In this document: positions 35,081 to 43,895 of the stretch, in pieces
Layout of the letters: each line of letters opens with the position of its first letter
How positions within the stretch are numbered: the stretch's first letter is position 1
Source of the DNA: Humibacter sp. RRB41
GTDB taxonomy: Bacteria > Actinomycetota > Actinomycetes > Actinomycetales > Microbacteriaceae
Direction of reading: 5' to 3'
Length of the DNA stretch: 64,000 nucleotides
NCBI RefSeq assembly: GCF_022761015.1
Contig: NZ_JAKWJQ010000003.1
Location: 512,318-576,317, forward strand
Program-made: the position numbers and the translations under genes
Notes under the pieces: generated by a model
The model's input: the letters and a program-made list of their open reading frames with translations, nothing else
Database searches by the model: none
Told to the model about the DNA's origin: nothing

Positions 35081-37413
35081 CCTCCGCTTTTCCCGCCGGA
35101 ACGATCATCGGCTACCCGCGCATCGGAAGGCGCCGCGAGCTGAAGAAGGCCGTCGAGGCCTTCTGGGCCGGGAACATCTCCGGCGACGAGCTCGAATCGA
35201 CCGCAGCCGGACTCCGTGCCGCGACCAGGTCGCGGCTGGCGGAACTCGGCCTTGGCACGACCGACTCCTCCATTCCCGAGACGTTCAGCTACTACGACCA
35301 GGTGCTCGACGCTGCGGTGACCGTCGGCGCGATCCCAGCACGCTTCTCCGGACTCGTGGATGCCGATGGTCGCCTCGACCTCGCCGGATACTTCACCATC
35401 GCCCGCGGCGCAGGCGGCGACGCTCCGCTCGAGATGACGAAGTGGTTCGACTCCAACTACCACTATCTCGTGCCAGAGATCGGACCGGACACCGACTTCC
35501 GTCTCGTCTCCGACCGTCTGCTGCACGAGTTCGAGGAGGCGAAGCGCGACGGCTACCTCACCAGGCCCGTCATCGTCGGCCCCGTGACGTTCCTCGCCCT
35601 CAGCAAGCCGGCCGACGGCGCCTCCGAGGGATTCCGCCCGCTGTCGCGCCTCAGCGACCTTCTCCCGGTGTACGTTCAGCTCCTGGCCGAGTTGAAAGCC
35701 GCGGGGGCCGAGTGGGTGCAGCTCGACGAGCCTGCACTTGTGAGCGAGAGCCTCGATGACGCTCGCGCAGACATCCTCTCGGCCGCGGCTCAGACGTACG
35801 ACCTGCTCGGTTCGACGGATGCCCGCCCGCAACTGTTCGTCGCCGCCCCGTACGGGGCGCTCGACGACGCACTACCGGTGCTCGCGGTCACCGGCATCGA
35901 GGCGATCTCGTTGGATCTCGTGCGCGGAGCCGTGCCGGAGGCACTGGACGCCGACACGAAGGCTGCTCTGCGCACCAAGACCGTGGTCGGTGGCGTCGTC
36001 GACGGCCACAACATCTGGCGGGGCGACCTGGAGTCGGCGTTCGGCAAACTCGAATCGCTGCTGGCGCTCTCTCCGACAGTTGCGGCATCCACCTCGACGT
36101 CCCTGCTGCACGTCCCGCACGACGTCGACGACGAGCCGGATCTCGACGCCCGGTTGGTGTCGTGGCTCGCGTTCGCCGACCAGAAGGTCGGTCAGATCGC
36201 AGTGCTCGCGCGGGGCCTGGATGACGGGCACGAGTCCATCCAGGATGAGCTGGCACAGGCGTCAGCGGCGCTGGCCGACCGGCTCGGCGCGCCGGGCGTG
36301 CGTGACGGCAGTGTGCGACAGCGCGAGGCTGCGCTCACCGACGCCGACTTCGCACGAGGTGCGTACGAGGCGCGGCTCTCGGCACAGGATGCCGCGCTCG
36401 GGCTTCCGCTGCTGCCGACGACCACGATCGGATCGTTCCCGCAGACCGGAGACATCCGCAGGGCGCGTGCACAGTTCGCGAAGGGCGTCATCACCGAGGC
36501 CGAGTACCTCGGGCTGATGCAGGCGGAGATCAAGCGCGTGGTCGACCTGCAGGAGGAGATCGGCATCGACGTCATCGTGCACGGCGAGCCGGAGCGCAAC
36601 GACATGGTGCAGTACTTCGCCGAGAACCTCGACGGCTTCGCTGTGACGCAGAACGGTTGGGTGCAGTCGTACGGCAGCAGGTGCACGCGTCCGTCGATCC
36701 TCTGGGGCGACGTCTCACGGCCGAAGCCCATCACCGTCGAGTGGTCGACGTACACCCAGTCGTTGACGCAGAAGCCGGTGAAGGGGATGCTCACGGGCCC
36801 CGTGACGATCCTCGCCTGGTCGTTCGTGCGTGACGACCAGCCGCTCGGCGACACGGCCCGCCAGGTCGCGCTCGCGCTCCGCGACGAGATCGCGGATCTG
36901 GAGACCGCTGGCATCCGCATCGTCCAGGTCGACGAGCCGGCCCTCAGGGAGCTGCTGCCGCTGAAGAAGAAGGACCAGCCCGGCTACCTCGACTGGTCGG
37001 TCGGTTCGTTCCGGCTCGCGACCAGCGGCGTCGGCGACGCGACCCAGATCCACACGCACCTCTGCTACTCGGAGTTCGGCGTGGTGATCGACGCCATCCG
37101 CAACCTGGATGCCGACGTGACGAGCATCGAGGCGGCGCGCAGCCGCATGGAGGTCGTCGACGACATCAAGGCGAGCGGATTCGACCACGGCATCGGGCCG
37201 GGCGTGTACGACATCCACTCGCCGCGGGTTCCATCGGTCGCCGAAGTGACCGATCTGATCGAGCGCGCGCTCGCGGGCATCCCTGAGCGTCAGGTCTGGA
37301 TCAACCCGGACTGCGGTCTGAAGACCCGGGGCTACGACGAGACGGTCGCGTCGTTGCGGAACATCATCGAGGCGACGCGCGCTGTGCGCGATCACGTCTC
37401 CGTCGACGCCTGA
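35077..37413 (+). CDS. metE: cobalamin-independent methionine synthase
   Basis: A 778-residue MetE, which transfers methyl from methyltetrahydropteroyl-triglutamate to homocysteine without B12. Two related barrels are visible: the N-terminal one begins GTIIGYPRIGRRRELKKAVE and the C-terminal one begins LPTTTIGSFPQT. Zinc ligands are H659 and C663 in HTHLCYSE and C746 in NPDCGLKTR. ATG 35077 overlaps metF (ATGA), with GAAGGA (35065-35070). The pair supplies and uses the methyl donor and shares the structured leader. Confidence 0.97.
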   Translation: MTSAFPAGTIIGYPRIGRRRELKKAVEAFWAGNISGDELESTAAGLRAATRSRLAELGLGTTDSSIPETFSYYDQVLDAAVTVGAIPARFSGLVDADGRLDLAGYFTIARGAGGDAPLEMTKWFDSNYHYLVPEIGPDTDFRLVSDRLLHEFEEAKRDGYLTRPVIVGPVTFLALSKPADGASEGFRPLSRLSDLLPVYVQLLAELKAAGAEWVQLDEPALVSESLDDARADILSAAAQTYDLLGSTDARPQLFVAAPYGALDDALPVLAVTGIEAISLDLVRGAVPEALDADTKAALRTKTVVGGVVDGHNIWRGDLESAFGKLESLLALSPTVAASTSTSLLHVPHDVDDEPDLDARLVSWLAFADQKVGQIAVLARGLDDGHESIQDELAQASAALADRLGAPGVRDGSVRQREAALTDADFARGAYEARLSAQDAALGLPLLPTTTIGSFPQTGDIRRARAQFAKGVITEAEYLGLMQAEIKRVVDLQEEIGIDVIVHGEPERNDMVQYFAENLDGFAVTQNGWVQSYGSRCTRPSILWGDVSRPKPITVEWSTYTQSLTQKPVKGMLTGPVTILAWSFVRDDQPLGDTARQVALALRDEIADLETAGIRIVQVDEPALRELLPLKKKDQPGYLDWSVGSFRLATSGVGDATQIHTHLCYSEFGVVIDAIRNLDADVTSIEAARSRMEVVDDIKASGFDHGIGPGVYDIHSPRVPSVAEVTDLIERALAGIPERQVWINPDCGLKTRGYDETVASLRNIIEATRAVRDHVSVDA

Positions 37414-37430
37414 TCGGTTCGAAGGACAGA

Positions 37431-37466
37431 ACGAGGGCCCCGAGGCGATCGCCTCGGGGCCCTCGT
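37431..37466. terminator. 36-nt perfect palindrome, bidirectional terminator of metE and lexA
   Basis: Positions 37431-37466 are perfectly self-complementary (ACGAGGGCCCCGAGG... mirrored about 37448/37449), giving a very strong hairpin between two convergent genes. Confidence 0.8.
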
Positions 37467-37477
37467 CGATCCGTGTC

Positions 37478-38200
37478 TCAGACCGAGCGCAGCACGGCGA
37501 CGACTTTGCCGACCACCTCGGCGAAGTCCCCGAGGATCGGTTCGAAGGCCGAGTTGCGCGGCAGCAGCCAGGTGTGACCGTCGCGCTGACGAAACACCTT
37601 CACGGTTGCTTCGCCGTCGAGCATCGCCGCGACGATGTCGCCGTTCTCCGCGGTCTTCTGCTGTCGAACGACCACCCAGTCGCCGTCGCAGATGGCGGCA
37701 TCGATCATGGATTCGCCCTGAACCTTCAGCATGAAGAGTTCGCCGTTGCCGACGAGCTGGCGGGGGAGCGGGAAGACCTCTTCGATCTGCTGTTCTGCCG
37801 TGATCGGCACGCCCGCCGCGATCCTGCCGACCAGCGGGACCATGGTGGCGTCGCCGACGGGAACGGACGTCTCGAAGTCGGCCGTGGCATCCGATCGGCC
37901 TGTCGTCGCCGGAAGGTCGATCAGCACCTCGAGCGCACGGGGGCGGTTGGGGTCGCGGCGCAGGTACCCGCTGAGCTCGAGCTGGTTGAGCTGGTGGGCG
38001 ACGCTGGAGAGCGACGCGAGGCTCACGGCATCGCCGATCTCGCGCATGCTCGGCGGATAGCCCCGCTTGCTGACGGAGCTCTGGATCACTTCGAGAATCG
38101 CGCGCTGCTTCTCGCTCAGAGACTTGCGTCGCCTGGTGCGCGGCTTCTCAGCAGGCGTACGTGGGGTACGTGCGGTGTCGGGCCCGTCGGTGTCGCTCAC
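37478..38200 (-). CDS. lexA: SOS repressor LexA
   Basis: A 240-residue LexA. The winged helix starts near residue 28 ([43 protein letters not shown] as family pattern), self-cleavage is at A129-G130 (VGRIAAGVP), and the catalytic Ser/Lys dyad is S164 (QGESMID) and K201 (TVKVFR). A basic Thr/Pro/Arg-rich N-terminal stretch of about 27 residues precedes the DNA-binding domain. GTG at 38200 is used, with AGAGGA upstream; longer in-frame starts lack support. LexA cleavage by RecA filaments would release recA and the neighbouring LysM gene. Confidence 0.96.
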   Translation of the reverse strand: MSDTDGPDTARTPRTPAEKPRTRRRKSLSEKQRAILEVIQSSVSKRGYPPSMREIGDAVSLASLSSVAHQLNQLELSGYLRRDPNRPRALEVLIDLPATTGRSDATADFETSVPVGDATMVPLVGRIAAGVPITAEQQIEEVFPLPRQLVGNGELFMLKVQGESMIDAAICDGDWVVVRQQKTAENGDIVAAMLDGEATVKVFRQRDGHTWLLPRNSAFEPILGDFAEVVGKVVAVLRSV

Positions 38201-38449
38201 GTGCTTCGTCCTCTCGTTTCGCGGCAATCGGTGGGTCCTCGACGGTTGTGTACGACCGCCGCTGTGGTCGCCATCGTCGCGTGATTCGAATCTCTCGTCG
38301 GTGCGTCTGCGCACCTACTCGGACCGAATGTCGGTGGTGGGTGATTCAGTTTCTTCGTGACGATCGAAACTCTATCTGGAAATCGGCCTCAATCGGCCGC
38401 TTTGTTCGAGCGTGTTGAAAGAACGTCGTACCCAAATGCGAACATACCG
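38201..38449. other. lexA upstream region
   Basis: No gene. It carries the lexA leader and promoter. On the minus strand TTGAGG and TAGAGT lie near 38360-38395 but are spaced too closely for a good promoter. A weak half-symmetric SOS-like site (CGAACATACCGTTG, 38440-38453) overlaps the LysM-gene -35. Confidence 0.35.
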
Positions 38450-38480
38450 TTGAAAAATGCGTTCATCGAAGATAGATTCG
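38450..38480 (+). promoter_or_regulatory. promoter of the LysM gene with LexA box
   Basis: TTGAAA (38450-38455), 17-nt spacer, TAGATT (38473-38478). CGAAGATAGATTCG (38467-38480) matches CGAA-N6-TTCG and covers the -10, so LexA binding would block it. Confidence 0.65.
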
Positions 38481-38512
38481 GAAGACGAGTTCGATTCTCG
38501 GGAGGAGAGACC

Positions 38513-38956
38513 ATGACGACCATCGGGGTTGCTGTGCATCGGATCGGAGTCCGGCGTACCGCGCCGCGTGAGCTGGGAGTTGCCACCGTCGATGCTTCCG
38601 GCCCTTCCGTCGGTCGCACGGATGCCTCGTCAGGGCGAGTGCGCACCCACCTGACCCGGCGCGGTCGCGTTGTTCTCGCCGCACTCGTGGTGCTGCCCGC
38701 GCTGGTCTTCGGCGGGGTCATCGTCGCCAACAGCGCAGCCGCCGCGGGCGCCGGCTCCTCGTTCTCCGCGTCCTTTCGCCACGTCACGGTCCAGCCGGGA
38801 CAGTCGCTCTGGCTGATCGCCCAGCGCATCGCGCCGGCGAGCGACCCGCGCGACGTCGTCGGTGCGATCGTGGACCTCAACGGCCTCTCGTCCAGCGTCG
38901 TCCAAGCGGGTCAGAGGTTGGCAATTCCCCACCAGTACGACGGCTCGGCGCGCTGA
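38513..38956 (+). CDS. LysM-domain protein divergent from lexA (SOS cell-division-inhibitor-like)
   Basis: A 147-residue protein. A basic cytoplasmic N-terminus is followed by one membrane helix (about residues 52-74, VVLAALVVLPALVFGGVIVAN in two parts: VVLAALVVLPAL, VFGGVIVAN) and a C-terminal extracellular LysM domain (HVTVQPGQSLWLIAQRIAPASD...IVDLNGLSSSVVQAGQRLAIP as pattern). Position and layout match Rv2719c of M. tuberculosis and divS of Corynebacterium, SOS-induced inhibitors of division next to lexA. Excellent ribosome-binding site GGAGGAGAG (38501-38509). Function inferred from layout and domain plan. Confidence 0.82.
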   Translation: MTTIGVAVHRIGVRRTAPRELGVATVDASGPSVGRTDASSGRVRTHLTRRGRVVLAALVVLPALVFGGVIVANSAAAAGAGSSFSASFRHVTVQPGQSLWLIAQRIAPASDPRDVVGAIVDLNGLSSSVVQAGQRLAIPHQYDGSAR

Positions 38957-39003
38957 GACGTCCTGGAGCTCACGTGCGGCGTCGCGGGGGTGTTGTCCCG
39001 CCC

Positions 39004-39009
39004 TAGCAT
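39004..39009 (+). promoter_or_regulatory. -10 element of a leaderless promoter
   Basis: TAGCAT, 6 nt before the hisC GTG at 39016. Confidence 0.45.
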
Positions 39010-39015
39010 TGGTGG

Positions 39016-40113
39016 GTGATCTCGTTCTCCGACCTTCCGATCCGCGACGATCTGCGCGGTAAGACCCCCTATGGAGCTCCGCAGGCCCCGGTGCCGGTGG
39101 CGCTGAACGTGAACGAGAACACGCATCCGATTCCCGACGATGTGGTGGCTGACGTTCTTGCCTCCGTCGGAGAGGCGCTGAAGACAGCGAACCGCTACCC
39201 GGACCGCGAGTTCGGACTGCTTCGCGAGTCCCTCGCCGGCTATCTCGGCAACGGTCTCGATGCATCCAACATCTGGGCGGCGAACGGGTCGAACGAGGTG
39301 TTGCAGCAGATTCTGCAGGCGTTCGGCGGTCCCGGCCGCAGCGCGCTCGGGTTCGCTCCGACGTATTCGATGTATCCGCTGCTCGCCTCCGGTACCGGAA
39401 CGGCGTGGATCGCCTCCGACCGCGGACCCGACTTCGTCATCACAGCAGAGCACGCCGTTCGGGAGATCACCGAGAGCAAGCCAGACGTCGTCATCCTCTG
39501 CGCCCCGAACAATCCCACCGGCACGCCGCTCGGACTCGACGTGGTCGAGGCGGTGTACGACGCCGCACAGGGCATGGTCGTCGTCGACGAGGCGTACGCC
39601 GAGTTCATGCCTCAGGATGCGCCGAGCGCGTTGACCCTGCTGCCAGGCCGTGAGCGGCTTGTCGTGTCGCGCACGATGAGCAAGGCATTCGCGTTCGCCG
39701 GTGTGCGGCTGGGCTATCTCGCTGCCGACCCGGCCGTGGCAGACGCTCTGCGTCTGGTGCGCCTGCCCTACCACCTCTCTGCGCTCACGCAGGCAGCGGC
39801 GGTGGCCGCCCTTCGGCACTCCGACGAGATGCTCGCCACAGTGCACGACATCGTCGCGCAGCGTGATCGCATCTCCGCAGGGCTCGCCGCGCTCGGGTAC
39901 ACGGTGCACGAGTCCGGCAGCAACTTCGTGTTGTTCGGCGGTGTGCGCGACCCGCATGAGACCTTCCTCGCGCTGAAGGAGCGAGGCATCCTGGTTCGTG
40001 ACGTCGGCATCCCGAATCACCTGCGCGTGAGCGCGGGCACGGCGGAGGAGACCGGTATCTTCCTCGACGCGATGGCCGAGCTTGCGCGGCCTGCGGCGTC
40101 GGGCGCGGCGTGA
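39016..40113 (+). CDS. hisC: histidinol-phosphate aminotransferase
   Basis: A 365-residue class II-fold PLP aminotransferase for the seventh step of histidine synthesis. [52 protein letters not shown] and the PLP-lysine segment [17 protein letters not shown] are all present. hisD, which normally precedes hisC, is not found upstream; instead the lexA/LysM pair is there. GTG 39016 is supported by the leaderless -10. hisB follows after the repeat. Confidence 0.94.
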   Translation: MISFSDLPIRDDLRGKTPYGAPQAPVPVALNVNENTHPIPDDVVADVLASVGEALKTANRYPDREFGLLRESLAGYLGNGLDASNIWAANGSNEVLQQILQAFGGPGRSALGFAPTYSMYPLLASGTGTAWIASDRGPDFVITAEHAVREITESKPDVVILCAPNNPTGTPLGLDVVEAVYDAAQGMVVVDEAYAEFMPQDAPSALTLLPGRERLVVSRTMSKAFAFAGVRLGYLAADPAVADALRLVRLPYHLSALTQAAAVAALRHSDEMLATVHDIVAQRDRISAGLAALGYTVHESGSNFVLFGGVRDPHETFLALKERGILVRDVGIPNHLRVSAGTAEETGIFLDAMAELARPAASGAA

Positions 40114-40119
40114 TCCCTA

Positions 40120-40199
40120 CTATCGCGGCTTCGCCGCTCACCGGCTCAATCGGGTCGGCTCGCGCGAGCGAGCTCGCACGGCTCTCCCCTCAATCGCCG
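40120..40199 (+). repeat. single copy of the dispersed intergenic repeat
   Basis: Begins CTATCGCGGCTTCGCCGCTCA (given as CTATCGCGGCTTCGCCGC plus TCA), then CTCAATCGGGT, a GC-rich hairpin and CCCTCAATCGCC. Same length and module order as the units at 10900-11137. It starts 6 nt after the hisC stop and ends about 1 nt before the hisB -10. Confidence 0.75.
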
Positions 40200-40200
40200 A

Positions 40201-40206
40201 TAAACT
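40201..40206 (+). promoter_or_regulatory. -10 element of a leaderless promoter
   Basis: TAAACT, 7 nt before the hisB ATG at 40214 and directly after the repeat. Confidence 0.55.
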
Positions 40207-40213
40207 CGGTGGC

Positions 40214-40816
40214 ATGAGCAGCCGCACCGCGAGCATCAGCCGCGAGACCAGCGAATCGAGTATCGAGCTGTCGCTCGACCTCGACGGAACCGGCCGCAGC
40301 AGCATCCACACGACGGTGCCGTTCTACGATCATCTGCTCACCGCGTTCGCCAAGCACTCGCTGACAGATCTCACCGTGCACGCCAAGGGTGACATCGAGA
40401 TCGACGTGCACCACACCGTGGAAGACGTCGCCATCGTTCTCGGTCTGGCCATCAAACAGGCGCTGGGCGACAAGAGTGGCATCGCGCGTTTCGGCGACGC
40501 CACCGTGCCGCTCGACGAGGCCATCGTGCAGGCGGTCGTCGACATCTCCGGACGTCCCTATCTCGTGCACACGGGGGAGCCGACCGGATTCGAACACCAC
40601 CTGATCGGCGGCCACTTCACCGGATCGATGGTGCGGCACGTCTTCGAGGCGATCGCCTTCAATGCCGCGCTGACCGTGCATGTGCGCGTGCTCGGCGGGC
40701 GGGACCCGCACCACATCGCCGAAGCGGAGTTCAAGGCGTTCGCGCGTGCGTTCCGCGAGGCGAAGGCGCTCGACCCGCTGGTGGAAGGCATCCCGTCGAC
40801 CAAGGGCGCACTGTGA
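40214..40816 (+). CDS. hisB: imidazoleglycerol-phosphate dehydratase
   Basis: A 200-residue monofunctional HisB (no phosphatase domain). The two metal-binding repeats are visible as FYDHLL...[14 protein letters not shown] and FEHHLIGG...[16 protein letters not shown]. It forms 24-mers with Mn2+. The ATG is fixed by TAAACT 7 nt upstream; the frame is open further upstream through the repeat. The stop overlaps the hisH start (GTGA). Confidence 0.95.
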   Translation: MSSRTASISRETSESSIELSLDLDGTGRSSIHTTVPFYDHLLTAFAKHSLTDLTVHAKGDIEIDVHHTVEDVAIVLGLAIKQALGDKSGIARFGDATVPLDEAIVQAVVDISGRPYLVHTGEPTGFEHHLIGGHFTGSMVRHVFEAIAFNAALTVHVRVLGGRDPHHIAEAEFKAFARAFREAKALDPLVEGIPSTKGAL

Positions 40817-41475
40817 CCGAGGGAGCTTCGAGCGCTCCGTCCGTCGTGGTGCTCGACTACGGTTCTGGCAACGTGCACTCAGCAGCGAAGGCGCTCGAGG
40901 CTGTCGGTGCGAAGGTGTCGCTCACGGCCGACCGTGAGGCCGCCCAGACTGCCGACGGGCTCGTCGTTCCGGGCGTCGGTGCGTTCGAGGCAGTCGTCGA
41001 CCAGCTGAAGGCCGTGCGTGGCGATCAGATCATCGACCGCCGACTCGCGGGCGGCCTGCCCGTTCTCGGCATCTGCGTCGGCATGCAGGTGCTGTTCGAA
41101 CGAGGCGTCGAGCACGGTCGCGACACCGAAGGTCTTGGCGAGTGGCCAGGCATAGTGGATCGCCTCGATGCACGCATCCTGCCGCACATGGGATGGAACA
41201 CCGTGGATGCCCCCGTCGACTCTGTGTTGTTCGATGGTGTGCGCGACGAGCGCTTCTACTTCGTCCACTCCTATGCGGCGCAGGAGTGGGGAGTTCCGGC
41301 ATCCGACGTGTTCGCTCCGGCGAAGCTGACCTGGGCCGATCACGGCGGGCGGTTCCTGGCAGCGGTGGAGAACGGTCCGCTGTCGGCCACCCAGTTCCAC
41401 CCGGAGAAGTCCGGCAAGGCAGGCATGCGGGTGCTGCGCAACTGGGTGATGAGCCTGCCGTCGCGTGCCGCCTGA
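40813..41475 (+). CDS. hisH: imidazole glycerol phosphate synthase, glutaminase subunit
   Basis: A 220-residue class I glutamine amidotransferase. The nucleophile is C88 in [12 protein letters not shown]; the His/Glu pair is in QFHPEKSG. It feeds ammonia to HisF, which is not in the window. DYGSGN near the N-terminus is typical. Coupled to hisB by a 4-nt overlap; priA follows by 47 nt. Confidence 0.95.
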   Translation: MTEGASSAPSVVVLDYGSGNVHSAAKALEAVGAKVSLTADREAAQTADGLVVPGVGAFEAVVDQLKAVRGDQIIDRRLAGGLPVLGICVGMQVLFERGVEHGRDTEGLGEWPGIVDRLDARILPHMGWNTVDAPVDSVLFDGVRDERFYFVHSYAAQEWGVPASDVFAPAKLTWADHGGRFLAAVENGPLSATQFHPEKSGKAGMRVLRNWVMSLPSRAA

Positions 41476-41522
41476 CGGCCCGGCTTCGTCCCTCCAACGA
41501 CCCCAGAAGGATCCAGGTTCCG

Positions 41523-42269
41523 ATGAGCCCCATCAGTGACACTCCGAAGCTCGAACTGCTTCCCGCCGTCGACATCGCCGACGGCAAGGCCGTTCGCCTG
41601 ACGCAAGGCGAGGCCGGCAGCGAGACGAACTACGGCGACCCGGTGGCTGCCGCGCGCGAGTGGATCGAGCAGGGCGCGGAGTGGATCCACCTCGTCGACC
41701 TCGATGCCGCGTTCGGGCGTGGACACAATCTCGACGTGCTCAAGGCCGTGCTGCGCAGCACACGCGACGTCAAGATCGAACTGTCGGGCGGCATCCGCGA
41801 CGATGAGTCGCTGCAGCGCGCACTCGATCTCGGCGCGAAGCGGGTGAACTTGGGCACCGCCGCGCTGGAGAACCCCGAGTGGGCCGCCGACGCGATCTCC
41901 CGTTACGGTGAGGCGATCGCCGTCGGCCTCGATGTGCGAGGCACGACCCTCGCCGCCCGCGGCTGGACGAAGGAGGGCGGCGATCTGTGGGAGGTCCTCA
42001 CCCGACTCGAGGACGCAGGATGTGCACGCTACGTCGTCACGGACGTCACGAAGGACGGCACCCTGCGTGGCCCGAACCTCGACCTGCTGAAGCAGATGGC
42101 TCAGCACACGGACCGGCCGGTGGTGGCATCCGGCGGCATCTCGAGCCTTGACGACATCACGGCGCTGCGCGAACTCGTTCCGCTCGGCATCGAGGGTGCG
42201 ATCGTGGGCAAAGCTCTGTACTCGGGTGCGTTCACACTGGCCGAGGCGTTGGATGTCGCGGGCGACTGA
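41523..42269 (+). CDS. priA: bifunctional phosphoribosyl isomerase PriA (HisA/TrpF)
   Basis: A 248-residue beta-alpha barrel. D17 ([12 protein letters not shown]) and D174 (VTDVTKDGT) are the catalytic acid/base pair; [10 protein letters not shown] and [10 protein letters not shown] bind the phosphates. Actinobacteria generally use PriA both for the HisA step and for tryptophan synthesis (TrpF); assignment to the bifunctional form is by lineage. AGAAGGA (41505-41511) is 11 nt before ATG 41523. The next gene begins inside its last 17 nt. Confidence 0.92.
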   Translation: MSPISDTPKLELLPAVDIADGKAVRLTQGEAGSETNYGDPVAAAREWIEQGAEWIHLVDLDAAFGRGHNLDVLKAVLRSTRDVKIELSGGIRDDESLQRALDLGAKRVNLGTAALENPEWAADAISRYGEAIAVGLDVRGTTLAARGWTKEGGDLWEVLTRLEDAGCARYVVTDVTKDGTLRGPNLDLLKQMAQHTDRPVVASGGISSLDDITALRELVPLGIEGAIVGKALYSGAFTLAEALDVAGD

Positions 42270-43059
42270 CGACGGCGGTCACGAGCGCGGCCACCTGTTC
42301 GGGTCGAGCGACGGTGCCGACTCTGCAGGGCAACCATGGCAAGGCCGTCGGCTCGAGCAGAACGAAGCGGCGGCCGACGACGGCTCGGCAGACCCCGCAC
42401 TGATCGCTGCGCTGACGGCCTTCACCGACGGGCGCGGTGGTGAGGCGGCCGTCGTCGACGCCTTCCGGGGTGCTCGGCTGCTCGTGCCGCTGCTCGCGCA
42501 TGCCGGTGAGGTCGGCGAGACGGCGGATGGCCGCCCGGTGGACAAGACCCAGGAACTCTCGATCACGACGGTGAGCGCGCCCGACGGTCGTGCGGTCCTT
42601 CCGGCGTTCACGTCGGTGCACACGCTCGCGGCGTGGAATCCGAAGGCACGCCCGGTCCCGGCGGTGGGACCCCGCGTGGCTCTCGCAGCGGCGAGTGAGC
42701 AGACCGAACTCGTCGTCATCGATCCGACCAGCCCGAGCGAGTTCGTGTTGCGCCGACCCGCGGTCGCAGCGTTGGCGACCGGTGGCACATGGCGAACGCC
42801 GTGGGATGACGAACATGTGCGTGCCGCCTTTGGCGAGTCGATCGCCGACGAGGCGTCGGTTCTCGAGGTGAGGCTCGCGGCAGGCGATCCGTCGGCGAGG
42901 CTCGTCGGACCCGAGCTCGAGGTGGGTCTCGTGTTGCTGCCCGGTCTTGACGCGGATGCCGTCGGCGGCATCGTTCAACGGCTCAGTGCCCGATGGGCTG
43001 TCTCTCCGCTCATCGCGGAGCGCGTCGACTCGATGAAGCTGCGCCTGCTGAATCCCTGA
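42253..43059 (+). CDS. SseB-family protein
   Basis: A 268-residue soluble protein with a single SseB N-terminal-type domain: the [37 protein letters not shown] and [12 protein letters not shown] blocks are typical of actinobacterial proteins annotated this way, which usually sit right after priA. About 45 variable residues precede the domain. ATG 42253 overlaps priA by 17 nt. Function unknown; the enterobacterial name does not imply virulence. Confidence 0.8.
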   Translation: MSRATDDGGHERGHLFGSSDGADSAGQPWQGRRLEQNEAAADDGSADPALIAALTAFTDGRGGEAAVVDAFRGARLLVPLLAHAGEVGETADGRPVDKTQELSITTVSAPDGRAVLPAFTSVHTLAAWNPKARPVPAVGPRVALAAASEQTELVVIDPTSPSEFVLRRPAVAALATGGTWRTPWDDEHVRAAFGESIADEASVLEVRLAAGDPSARLVGPELEVGLVLLPGLDADAVGGIVQRLSARWAVSPLIAERVDSMKLRLLNP

Positions 43060-43128
43060 CGCGATCGAGCACTGACCCGACCAGCGCCGGACCCGACCAG
43101 CACTGACCCCGCAACGCACATCGTCGGC

Positions 43129-43503
43129 TCAGATGACCGATCCGGTGTACTTCTCGCCTGGACCGGAACCCGGCGCATCGGGAATGGCGGATGCCTCGCG
43201 GAACGCCAGTTGAAGGCTGCGCAGCCCGTCACGCAGGCTGCGTGCGTGCTGATCGCCGATGTGCTGAGCGCTCGCGGTGACCAATCCGGCCAACGCGTCG
43301 ATGAGTTTGCGTGCCTCGTCCAGGTCGGTCTGTGTCGCGGGGTCGTCCGCGAGTCCGCACTTGATCGCGGCGGCGCTCATCAGGTGCACCGCCGTTGTGG
43401 TGATGACCTCGACGGCGGGCACGTCCGCGATGTCGCGGGCGGCGTCGGCTACCGTGGCCTCGCCATCCTGGTCGTCGAAGCGGTGGACGTGCTGATCGGA
43501 CAT
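43129..43503 (-). CDS. DUF1844 protein
   Basis: A 124-residue helical protein. DVPAVEVITTTAVHLMSAAAIKCGL and LDEARKLIDALAGLV (parts of the DUF1844 pattern) define the family, which is found next to infC across actinobacteria. Function unknown. ATG at 43503 with AGAGGC upstream; a longer in-frame start at 43566 is not needed. Divergent from the infC operon. No terminator is evident between it and the SseB-family gene. Confidence 0.86.
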   Translation of the reverse strand: MSDQHVHRFDDQDGEATVADAARDIADVPAVEVITTTAVHLMSAAAIKCGLADDPATQTDLDEARKLIDALAGLVTASAQHIGDQHARSLRDGLRSLQLAFREASAIPDAPGSGPGEKYTGSVI

Positions 43504-43604
43504 GCTGCCTCTGTCTTGAGTGGGTGGTCTTGATTGAGCGCTCGGGGGAGTCGGGAAGTCGTGCACCTGGGTGTGCGTGCACCGAAGGCATCCGTTCCGG
43601 GCCG

Positions 43605-43634
43605 TTCGGTGACGCCCACGGCGTCTGCTAGACT
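43605..43634 (+). promoter_or_regulatory. promoter of the infC-rpmI-rplT operon
   Basis: TTCGGT (43605-43610), 18-nt spacer and extended -10 TGCTAGACT with TAGACT at 43629-43634. Predicted transcript start is about 43641, giving a leader of about 255 nt. Confidence 0.55.
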
Positions 43635-43640
43635 ATGTCG

Positions 43641-43895
43641 GGCCTTCGGGACATGACGCCTCGAAAGGGAAAGTGGAGATTCTCCCACCCGCGCTTGACC
43701 GCTTTATGAGGTTACCGGGTCGTTAGGCACTCCGCCGAAAAGACGAAAGTCTTCGAGGTTGACGTAGAGGGTGCGTGAATGCACGGCCGTGTGTGAGCAC
43801 GGAACGAAAGCGTGTGAGAGACCTCTGCCGACCATCCGACGGCGCCGCCGGTCGGATGCTTGAACACAAGCACTGTTTGATCAGAGGAGCCACGC
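43641..43895 (+). promoter_or_regulatory. long structured leader of infC
   Basis: An untranslated leader of about 255 nt. It has a GTGGAGATTCTCCCAC imperfect hairpin (43673-43688) and an 8-bp hairpin CATCCGAC/GTCGGATG (43833-43840 with 43851-43858) enclosing a GGCGCC core. Leaders of infC-rpmI-rplT operons are often bound by L20 or regulated by attenuation; no T-rich terminator is obvious here, so the mechanism is open. Confidence 0.5.
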
